Source: Patescibacteria group bacterium | GTDB lineage: Bacteria > Patescibacteriota > Patescibacteriia > Patescibacteriales > GWC2-42-12 | Length of the DNA: 12,074 bases | Assembly (NCBI GenBank): GCA_018813805.1 | Contig: JAHJAP010000105.1 | Span: forward strand, 1-12,074 | Reading direction: 5' to 3' | Shown here: piece after piece, positions 1-5,225 of the stretch | Layout of the letters: the number at the start of each line of letters is the position of its first letter | Position numbering within the stretch: position 1 is the first letter of the stretch | Notes under the pieces: generated by a model | What the model was told of the DNA's origin: nothing | Seen by the model: the letters and a program-made list of their open reading frames with translations, nothing else | The model's database searches: none | Position numbers and translations under genes: made by a program

Positions 1-1149
1 AATTTGTTTTTCTAATTCTTTTGCTAATTCTGGTCTTTCTGGTCTTGGCCCAACAAAGCTCATTTCTCCTTTTATAATATTTAAAAGTTGTGGCAGTTCA
101 TCAATTCTAGTTTTTCTTAAAAATGAACCAAATTTGGTTATGCGTTGGTCATTAACGCAAGTAGGGGAGTAGTCATTATTTTCTTCGCGCATTGTTCTAA
201 ATTTAATTAAATTGAAAATTTTATTATTTTTTCCAAGTCGCGACATAATAAAAAATATTGGCCCATGACTTGTTAATTTTATAATTATAGCAATAATTAA
301 CCAACCAGGTAAAGTTATTAATAGAATAATTAAGGCCAAAAGAAAATCATAAAAATTTTTAAAATAATCAAACCAAATTTTATTGCCCCCATTTAATTTT
401 TCTAAAAACCACATTTGATCAATGGCTTCTATTGGCACTCTATTAGTAATTATTTCATAAAAATCAGGCAAGCTAAAATAATTTATTTTTAATGACAAAC
501 AATTAAAAAGAGCAATGCGTAATTCAGGTGATTGATGAGGATTAATTGTAAAAATTATTGAGGTTATTTTATTTTTTTTAATTAATTCTGGCAAATCTGT
601 AAAATTATTAATTATTGGAATATTATTACTAAAAATATTTTTATTAGTATCATCAGCAATTAAAGAAACAATATAGCCAATGTGAGGCTTTTTTTGCAGT
701 TCTTTGATTAATTCTTCTACTAATTTATTATAACCAATAATAGCTAATTTATTTTTGGGTAAATAAGTTTTAAGCGACCAATTGTAAAATTGTCGCCATA
801 CAGTAAATAATATAACAAAAACAATAATAAAAATGAATAAATTTCTTTTTGGTGTAATGCCAATATTAGGAATTAAATAAAAGAAAGCTATAGAAATTAA
901 ACTGGTTATAACTAATGTTTTGTTGCTTATTTGAAAAAAGGTGAAATTATTAATTGCTATATTTAGATTATAGAGATTAGAAATATAGAAAATTATTAAC
1001 CAAAAAAAGAGAATTATTGTAAATGGCCAAAAATGTGTTTTCCACAATTCAGCGCTAGAATAGCGAATTAGCAAGGCAAAATAAAGAGAAGCATAAAAAA
1101 TAATTATATCCCCGCCAAGTAAAATAATCTTTTTAAGTTTATTATTCAT
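1..1149 (-). CDS. Polyprenyl-phosphate sugar-1-phosphate transferase (bacterial sugar transferase), C-terminus cut by window edge
   Basis: The first 383 residues are present and the end is missing. The family (WbaP/WcaJ-like initiating transferases) moves a sugar-1-phosphate from a nucleotide sugar to undecaprenyl phosphate at the cytoplasmic membrane, starting repeat units of capsule, exopolysaccharide or O-antigen. Visible features: about four hydrophobic segments in residues 6-120; a Rossmann-like middle region from about 130 (LAIIGYNKLVEELIKEL); another membrane segment at about 270-293; then the catalytic domain with KFRTM (316-320), DELPQL (350-355) and VGPRPERPE (366-374). Members usually run on about 80-100 residues past this point, so only the tail is lost. 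ATG at 1149 is chosen because MNNKLKK precedes the first membrane segment and a promoter sits 6 nt upstream. It diverges from the rest of the window and probably belongs to a polysaccharide locus to the left. The sugar specificity cannot be read. Confidence 0.93.
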   Translation of the reverse strand, partial: MNNKLKKIILLGGDIIIFYASLYFALLIRYSSAELWKTHFWPFTIILFFWLIIFYISNLYNLNIAINNFTFFQISNKTLVITSLISIAFFYLIPNIGITPKRNLFIFIIVFVILFTVWRQFYNWSLKTYLPKNKLAIIGYNKLVEELIKELQKKPHIGYIVSLIADDTNKNIFSNNIPIINNFTDLPELIKKNKITSIIFTINPHQSPELRIALFNCLSLKINYFSLPDFYEIITNRVPIEAIDQMWFLEKLNGGNKIWFDYFKNFYDFLLALIILLITLPGWLIIAIIIKLTSHGPIFFIMSRLGKNNKIFNLIKFRTMREENNDYSPTCVNDQRITKFGSFLRKTRIDELPQLLNIIKGEMSFVGPRPERPELAKELEKQI

Positions 1150-1286
1150 GAAATTATTGTAAAAGAAATAAGTGAAAAAAGCAAGGACGAAATTGTTTTA
1201 ATTTTGAGATTGAAAATAATTAGAAATGGTGTTAAGATAATTACATACAGAGCTAAATAGAGCACAAAAGAAAAAATTACAAAGTT
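1146..1286 (-). other. Short hydrophobic open frame overlapping the sugar-transferase start (possible remnant or chance)
   Basis: A 46-codon minus-strand frame, open between stops, reads as a hydrophobic peptide (FVIFSFVLYLALYVIILTPF and onward). It ends with TGA overlapping the downstream ATG as ATGA. It has no ATG; GTG and TTG are the only plausible starts. It could be the tail of a former membrane protein truncated when the right-hand material was inserted. However, a T-rich strand gives hydrophobic codons by chance, and a predicted promoter lies inside it. Otherwise 1150-1300 shows nothing recognisable. Confidence 0.15.
1156..1184 (-). promoter_or_regulatory. Predicted promoter of the sugar transferase, leaderless geometry
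   Basis: On the minus strand, TTGCTT (1184-1179) is followed after 17 nt by TACAAT (1161-1156), which matches 5 of 6 positions of the sigma-70-type -10 box. Six bases (AATTTC) separate it from the ATG at 1149, so transcription would begin at or next to the start codon. No Shine-Dalgarno sequence is visible. The -35 is weak (3 of 6). The same -10/6-nt/ATG spacing recurs at holB and rseP. Confidence 0.5.
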
Positions 1287-1300
1287 TTATTATTTTTTAT

Positions 1301-1305
1301 CTAAC
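1301..1305. repeat. Left target-site duplication CTAAC
   Basis: CTAAC directly abuts the left end of the 75-bp palindromic element and is repeated exactly at its right end (1381-1385). A 5-bp flanking direct repeat is the usual footprint of transposase-mediated insertion. Confidence 0.75.
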
Positions 1306-1380
1306 GGGTCTGTCGCCAAATACCGTATTCGGTATAAAATTTGAAATTTTCTACTCGAAAGAGTATTCGGCGACAGACCC
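1306..1380. mobile_element. 75-bp palindromic miniature inverted-repeat element (MITE-like)
   Basis: The element starts with GGGTCTGTCGCC and ends with its exact complement GGCGACAGACCC. The two 37-base arms around central G1343 match at 29 of 37 positions. Each arm carries its own hairpin: ATACCG-TATT-CGGTAT (1320-1335) on the left and TACTC-GAAA-GAGTA (1352-1365) on the right. The arm differences in the stems are compensatory (C-G against T-A, G-C against C-G). The centre is a third palindrome, AAAATTT-G-AAATTTT (1336-1350). As single-stranded DNA or RNA it could fold as a cloverleaf. CTAAC flanks it on both sides. It encodes no transposase, so it would be mobilised in trans. A half copy lies at 5097-5141. 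Confidence 0.85.
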
Positions 1381-1385
1381 CTAAC
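1381..1385. repeat. Right target-site duplication CTAAC
   Basis: Exact repeat of 1301-1305, directly after the terminal GACCC of the palindromic element and 3 bp before the ATG of the next gene. With the left copy it defines the element ends to the base. Confidence 0.75.
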
Positions 1386-1388
1386 ACT

Positions 1389-2300
1389 ATGGCATTTGGA
1401 ATAGAACAAAAATTTGGAGCAGTCTTGTTGAATCAAGAAAATAAGAATCTGAAGCCCAAAGAAAAAGAAGTGGAAAAGGAAGACAAGGTCAAGCAAAAAT
1501 TACTTGATGAGATCGGCATAATTAAAAATGAAGTCTTAGATTGGTTATTACCAGAAGATGCTATAGCAGAAGGTAGTGAAAAAGAATTTGAGAAGTGGCA
1601 ACTTGAACTTATCAAGAAAGAGACTAGGGCTTTAGAAACGTTTTTTGGTAGTAATGTGGAGGTTTCTAAATTACCAGCCAAAGTTACGGTCGAGAAAATT
1701 AAATACTGGGAAGAGATTGGCATGAAGCTACACTATTTGCCTCCCATAGAAATGACTGCAGAAAAAGAATTTCCTGGCTGGAAGAAGAAGCCGGAAAATT
1801 TTTTCTACAAAGCTATTAAAGATAAAAGTATTACCGCTGATTCAGCTCAACTGAGTGGTAATTGGGTGTTGATAGATAGTCGCGCTAAACCAAAATATAA
1901 GGGAATGTATAATAAAGATATATTAGGACCAGCGATTAAGGATTTGAGAGCTAAGGGTGTTATTAGAGATTTTGAAGTCAAGGATTCGAGATTTAATATT
2001 TCAGCCGATGAACTAGCCAAACCAGAAGTTATTGCTGTTTTTGTTAAAGCCCTAAATATTGATTCTAAGGACTTGCGCCTTCCCCGTGAGGTTGAAGCTA
2101 ATTTTATTAGCAACGCCTATTATCCAGAATGGGGCGAAACTAACACTTCCGAATGGACGCAAGATGAATATGCGGGTGGTAACCGTTTGTACAGTGGTTG
2201 CTCTGATGTCGGCGGGCTTTCGAGCGTGAACTATCGCTTGTCTGACAACCATTATAGCAATATTGGTTTCCGTCTTCTAGTTGTTTTTTCTAACAACTAG
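1389..2300 (+). CDS. Protein with C-terminal FGE-sulfatase/C-type-lectin-like domain, candidate DGR variable protein
   Basis: 303 residues, with no signal peptide or membrane segment. Residues 18-50 are charged and probably helical. A middle section holds LPPIEM (117-122), PGWKKKP (129-135) and GNWVLIDSRAKP (157-168). The C-terminal part has RLPREVE (230-236), resembling the RLPTEAEW motif of formylglycine-generating-enzyme folds, then YPEWGETNTSEWTQDEY (245-261), and a Gly/Ser/Asn/Tyr-rich stretch ending NIGFRLLVVF (291-300), matching the GFR end motif of that fold. Similar C-terminal domains serve as DGR variable proteins. Binding is a likelier role than catalysis, but the function is unknown. 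ATG 1389 is preferred over an in-frame TTG at 1341, because the TTG lies inside the mobile element. The gene is richer in G and C than its neighbours, suggesting transfer. No promoter or Shine-Dalgarno is visible, as the mobile element ends 8 bp upstream. Confidence 0.8.
   Translation: MAFGIEQKFGAVLLNQENKNLKPKEKEVEKEDKVKQKLLDEIGIIKNEVLDWLLPEDAIAEGSEKEFEKWQLELIKKETRALETFFGSNVEVSKLPAKVTVEKIKYWEEIGMKLHYLPPIEMTAEKEFPGWKKKPENFFYKAIKDKSITADSAQLSGNWVLIDSRAKPKYKGMYNKDILGPAIKDLRAKGVIRDFEVKDSRFNISADELAKPEVIAVFVKALNIDSKDLRLPREVEANFISNAYYPEWGETNTSEWTQDEYAGGNRLYSGCSDVGGLSSVNYRLSDNHYSNIGFRLLVVFSNN
2172..2276 (+). other. Candidate variable region of a diversity-generating retroelement target
   Basis: Codons 262-296 of the lectin-like gene. 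Residues are mostly N, Y, S, C, D, R, G and H. Of the last 41 codons (263-303), 14 end in C, including AAC, TAC, TGC, GTC, AGC, CGC and GAC, whereas neighbouring genes favour A or T at the third position. Adenine-directed mutagenesis of AAC-type template codons gives NNC codons, so this pattern fits a DGR variable region. The reverse transcriptase and template repeat are not in the window, so the call is inference from position, composition and fold. Confidence 0.4.
2277..2300 (+). repeat. Perfect 9-bp inverted repeat over the stop codon of the lectin-like gene
   Basis: CTAGTTGTT (2277-2285) and AACAACTAG (2292-2300) pair perfectly around a 6-nt TTTTCT loop, and the TAG stop lies in the right arm. 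Placed just after the candidate variable region, it matches where some DGRs carry a DNA hairpin that aids target recognition. The alternative is a weak transcription terminator, since GGATTTTTAG follows, but the stem is AT-rich and the T run short. Confidence 0.6.
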
Positions 2301-2324
2301 GGATTTTTAGCACTTGATATGATT

Positions 2325-2352
2325 TTGACTTTTAGACTATAGATGTTATAAT
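2325..2352 (+). promoter_or_regulatory. Predicted promoter of holB, leaderless geometry
   Basis: TTGACT (2325-2330, 5 of 6 to the -35 consensus), a 16-nt spacer and a perfect TATAAT (2347-2352) are followed by 6 nt (TCATTC) and the ATG at 2359. The expected start of transcription falls at the ATG, predicting a leaderless message for holB and perhaps the genes after it. This is the strongest promoter match in the window. Confidence 0.7.
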
Positions 2353-2358
2353 TCATTC

Positions 2359-3375
2359 ATGGATAATAAAATTAAATCAACTTGGCCATTAATTGGCAAT
2401 AATCATATTGTTGAGTTTTTGAAAAAAAGCATTGTTAATAATAAGGCTGCTGGAAGTTATATTTTTTCAGGACCTGATAATTTAGGAAAAACTACAATAG
2501 CTAATTTTTTTGCTCAAAGTTTGATTTGTTTAGCCCGAAGTAATAAAGGTGAGCCTTGTAATAAATGCCAGCCTTGTCAACAAGCTATTAGGGGGATTTA
2601 TGGCGATATTCATTTAATTAAAAAAGATAAAGATAAAAAAAATATTTCAATTGAACAGATTAGAAATTTTATTAGAACAATTAGTTTAAGTTCTTTTTTA
2701 AATTCTTACAAAATAGGCATTATTAAGCATGCTGAAGATTTGAGTTTAGAAGCATTTAATGCTTTACTAAAAACATTGGAAGAGCCAAAAAGCAAAGTAA
2801 TTATAATTTTAATTACTTCTTGCATTGAGTCTTTGCCCCTTACTATTGTTTCCAGAAGTCAAATTCTTAAATTTTTTCCATTGTCTGCTGATATTATCTA
2901 TGATTATTTAATTAAATATCACCAAGCCCAGAGAAGTGTTGCTAAAAATTTTTCTAAATTGTGTCTTGGTAGAGCAGCTTTAGCTGTAAAGTTTTTGGAA
3001 GATAAAGATTTTTATGAAAACTACAAGAAAAAGGTTGAAGTATTTTTAAGTTTTATGGATGTTGATATTAACAAAAGAATACTTGCCGTGGAAGAGCTTA
3101 TTGGTAAAGAAATGCGTGGTCAAGAATCAGTCAGGCTAGCTACGCGTGCTGTTGAAGTTTGGCAAGGGTTAGCAAGGGATTTGCTTCTTATACTTTTAGA
3201 ACAGGATGATTTAACTCAACATCAAATGTTTATGAAAGAGTTTTATTCAATAAAAAGCAAATTAGATATAAATAGTTTAATTAAATTAATAAATTTATTA
3301 AGACAAGCAAGGGAATTTATTAAAGCCAATGTTAGTCCTAGGTTGGCACTGGAACAAGTTGCTATTAGCTTTTGA
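2359..3375 (+). CDS. holB: DNA polymerase III subunit delta prime (clamp loader)
   Basis: 338 residues, normal length for delta prime. This subunit is part of the clamp-loader complex that uses ATP to place the sliding clamp on primed DNA during replication. It has an AAA+ fold with a P-loop-like GPDNLGKT (38-45), zinc-ligand cysteines C57, C67, C70 and C73 (CNKCQPC), the sensor/DEAD-region pattern HAEDLSLEAFNALLKTLEEP, and VSRSQ in place of the usual SRC motif. The C-terminal half is helical, like the oligomerisation collar. DnaX (gamma/tau) was considered, but the short length and the lack of the long DnaX C-terminal region favour holB. It starts 6 nt after TATAAT. A lipoprotein gene follows after 65 nt on the same strand. 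Confidence 0.9.
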   Translation: MDNKIKSTWPLIGNNHIVEFLKKSIVNNKAAGSYIFSGPDNLGKTTIANFFAQSLICLARSNKGEPCNKCQPCQQAIRGIYGDIHLIKKDKDKKNISIEQIRNFIRTISLSSFLNSYKIGIIKHAEDLSLEAFNALLKTLEEPKSKVIIILITSCIESLPLTIVSRSQILKFFPLSADIIYDYLIKYHQAQRSVAKNFSKLCLGRAALAVKFLEDKDFYENYKKKVEVFLSFMDVDINKRILAVEELIGKEMRGQESVRLATRAVEVWQGLARDLLLILLEQDDLTQHQMFMKEFYSIKSKLDINSLIKLINLLRQAREFIKANVSPRLALEQVAISF

Positions 3376-3440
3376 GTTAGCTTTTTAAGTTGTAGCTTTT
3401 TAGGCAATTTTCTAATAAGCTAATAACTAAATTAAAATAT

Positions 3441-4514
3441 ATGATCAAAAAATACGTAAAATTTTTTTTACTAGGTTTAATTATTAGTCTTATAGCTTCG
3501 GGTTGTGCAATAAGTTTTGACTCTAAAGAAGGCGGCGGGCCAAAAGCTGATGGCGGGGTTTATCGTAGCGTTAACAAAGGAAATACATGGTCGCAGAGGA
3601 CATACATACCAACTATTAGCGGCCAGCCTAAAAACTTTAATATGGTTAATGCTACTTCATTAGTTATGGATCCTGGCGATAATAAAGCAATTTATTTTAG
3701 CAGTATTGACAATGGATTATTTTATAGTTATGATGGCGCCGATACTTGGCAAATGGCTAGTGACTTGGGCAAAGTAACAATTAACAGTGTTGCAATAGAT
3801 CCTGGATCAAGATGTATAATTTATGCTGCCATTAATAATAAACTTTATAAATCAACAGATTGCAATCGTAGTTGGACGCAAGTTTATTTTGATAATGATT
3901 TAAGTGTAAAAATTAATACTTTAGCAATTGATAATTCTAATAATTCAATAGTTTATATTGGCACTAGTCGCGGAGAAATAATTAAAAGTATTGATCGCGG
4001 TAATAGTTGGCAAACATTAAATAGATTTATTGATAATGTAATTAAAATTATTGTTAGTCAAACTAATAGCAAGTTAATTTTTGTTAGTACTAAAAATAAT
4101 GGAATTTTTCGTTCAACTGATGCTGGCATAACATGGATTAATTTATCTGATAAATTAAAAGAATTTGATGACAATGAAAGAATTCAGGATTTAATTATTA
4201 CAGAATCAGAAAAAATAACTCTTTTTCTAGCTATTCATTATGGTTTACTAAAATCAGTTGATAATGGCGATAGTTGGGAAAAAATAGAACTTATTACTCC
4301 AAAAGAAGAAACAGTAATTAATTCAGTAGCTGTTAATCCTAAAAATTTAAAAGAAATTTATTATGTGACTAATACTACTTTTTATCACTCAATTGATGGT
4401 GGTCAAAAATGGATTACTAAAAAGTTGCCTAGTAGCCGCGCTGGTTGGAAATTATTAATTGATCCAAAGAATGAAAATATTATTTATTTAGCAATGAAAC
4501 AAATTATAAAATAA
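3441..4514 (+). CDS. Lipoprotein with seven Asp-box (BNR/Ycf48-like) repeats, predicted beta-propeller
   Basis: 357 residues. The N-terminus MIKKYVKFF plus a hydrophobic run and IASGC forms a lipoprotein signal, with C22 as the lipidated residue, so the mature protein should be anchored on the outer face of the membrane. Seven repeats of about 42-53 residues each end in an Asp-box-like S-x-D-x-G-x-(T/S)-W pattern, with tryptophans at about 50, 103, 145, 190, 232, 279 and 324. Between them, blade strands of the type INSVAIDP and IIYAAINN recur. This suggests a seven-bladed propeller like sialidase, sortilin or Ycf48 folds. No sialidase active-site pattern is evident, so a binding or assembly role is more likely than catalysis. 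It sits 65 nt after holB and 23 nt before frr, probably in the same transcript. The function is unknown. Confidence 0.8.
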   Translation: MIKKYVKFFLLGLIISLIASGCAISFDSKEGGGPKADGGVYRSVNKGNTWSQRTYIPTISGQPKNFNMVNATSLVMDPGDNKAIYFSSIDNGLFYSYDGADTWQMASDLGKVTINSVAIDPGSRCIIYAAINNKLYKSTDCNRSWTQVYFDNDLSVKINTLAIDNSNNSIVYIGTSRGEIIKSIDRGNSWQTLNRFIDNVIKIIVSQTNSKLIFVSTKNNGIFRSTDAGITWINLSDKLKEFDDNERIQDLIITESEKITLFLAIHYGLLKSVDNGDSWEKIELITPKEETVINSVAVNPKNLKEIYYVTNTTFYHSIDGGQKWITKKLPSSRAGWKLLIDPKNENIIYLAMKQIIK

Positions 4515-4537
4515 AATTAAATTAAATAAAAAACATT

Positions 4538-5092
4538 ATGAACAAACACATTCAAGCCAAGCAAGTAGAATTTGATAAAGTTATTGATTTTTTTAAAAAA
4601 GATATTTCTAATTTAAGAACAGGTCGTGCTAATCCAACTATTTTGGACAACATTCAAGTAGAGGCTTATGGCGCAAGAACGTTATTGGCAGGCTTAGCCA
4701 GTATTAGCGTTCTTGAAGCTAGAAGCTTGGTAATTACTCCATGGGATAAAAATACTATAAAAGACGTGGAAAGAGCATTGGTTATGGCTAATTTAGGTTT
4801 AAGTATAATAAACGAAGGTGATAAAATTAGAATAGTTATTTCGCCATTAACTGAAGAAAATAGGCGAGAATTAGTTAAAAAACTTAATGAAAAAATGGAA
4901 ACAGCGCGAATTTCTTTACGTCAAGTAAGAGATGAAATTAAAGAGATTATAGAAACAGCATTTAAAAACAAAGAAGATAGTGAAGATGATAAATTTAGAT
5001 TTATTAAAGAGTTAGATGAAGAGATAAGTAAACAAAATAGCAGAATTAAAGAAATTAGAGATAAGAAAGAAGAAGAGATTATGACAATATAA
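4538..5092 (+). CDS. frr: Ribosome recycling factor
   Basis: 184 residues, the usual length (about 185). With elongation factor G it splits the post-termination ribosome in the cytoplasm so that subunits can be reused. Family hallmarks in order: a helix at the N-terminus leading to DISNLRTGRANPTILDNIQV, domain II with YGARTLLAGLASISVLEARS and LVITPWDK, then domain I helices with PLTEENRRELVKKL and RISLRQVRDEIK. The usual proline after ASISV is a leucine here, which is mild. It starts 23 nt after the lipoprotein gene in an AT-rich gap without a Shine-Dalgarno sequence, consistent with co-transcription from holB. In many bacteria frr is followed by uppS, cdsA and dxr before rseP; here rseP is next. 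A mobile-element half copy begins 5 nt after the stop. Confidence 0.95.
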   Translation: MNKHIQAKQVEFDKVIDFFKKDISNLRTGRANPTILDNIQVEAYGARTLLAGLASISVLEARSLVITPWDKNTIKDVERALVMANLGLSIINEGDKIRIVISPLTEENRRELVKKLNEKMETARISLRQVRDEIKEIIETAFKNKEDSEDDKFRFIKELDEEISKQNSRIKEIRDKKEEEIMTI

Positions 5093-5096
5093 TTTA

Positions 5097-5141
5097 AAAA
5101 TTTGAAATTTTATACTCGAAAGAGTATTCGGCGACAGACCC
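5097..5141. repeat. Half copy of the palindromic miniature element
   Basis: These 45 bp match 1336-1380 with a single difference (A5112 against C1351). The copy contains the centre and the whole right arm, ending GGCGACAGACCC, but lacks the left arm with GGGTCTGTCGCC. The one difference makes the internal hairpin longer: ATACTC-GAAA-GAGTAT, 6 bp here against 5 bp in the full copy. No target-site duplication is visible. It is probably a truncated relic placed just after the frr stop. Confidence 0.85.
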
Positions 5142-5157
5142 ATAAAAAGTGCATAAG

Positions 5158-5194
5158 CCACTCGGTGGGGATGATTATTCATCGTTTATTTTTT
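5158..5194 (+). terminator. Possible rho-independent terminator after frr
   Basis: Two small hairpins lie in tandem: CCAC-TCG-GTGG (5158-5168) and GATGA-TTAT-TCATC (5170-5183), followed by a T-rich run TTTATTTTTT (5185-5194). This would end the holB-lipoprotein-frr transcript before the rseP promoter. The stems are short (4 and 5 bp), so the call is tentative. Confidence 0.4.
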
Positions 5195-5219
5195 GACTTT
5201 ATAAACTTTAGACTTTAAT
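5193..5219 (+). promoter_or_regulatory. Predicted promoter of rseP, leaderless geometry
   Basis: TTGACT (5193-5198) and TTTAAT (5214-5219, 5 of 6) are 15 nt apart, slightly short. Then 6 nt (AAATTT) lead to the ATG at 5226, the same spacing as at holB and the sugar transferase. The segment contains three copies of a 7-mer, GACTTTA, AACTTTA and GACTTTA (5195-5217). The meaning of these repeats is unknown, and they may be chance in AT-rich DNA. Confidence 0.45.
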
Positions 5220-5225
5220 AAATTT

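Noticed and set aside
1341..1388. In-frame TTG start adding 16 residues to the lectin-like protein
   Set aside because: These codons lie inside the mobile element and its target duplication; the inserted DNA is unlikely to be the native N-terminus, and an ATG follows at 1389.
1290..2252. Minus-strand open frames of 66-96 codons (1290-1496, 1433-1723, 1847-2113, 2052-2252)
   Set aside because: The first crosses the mobile element and the others lie opposite the lectin-like gene; none has recognisable protein features or a promoter.
3377..3423. Inverted repeat TTAGCTT/AAGCTAA between holB and the lipoprotein gene as a terminator
   Set aside because: Only 7 bp with a 33-nt loop and no T run; it could arise by chance in AT-rich DNA.
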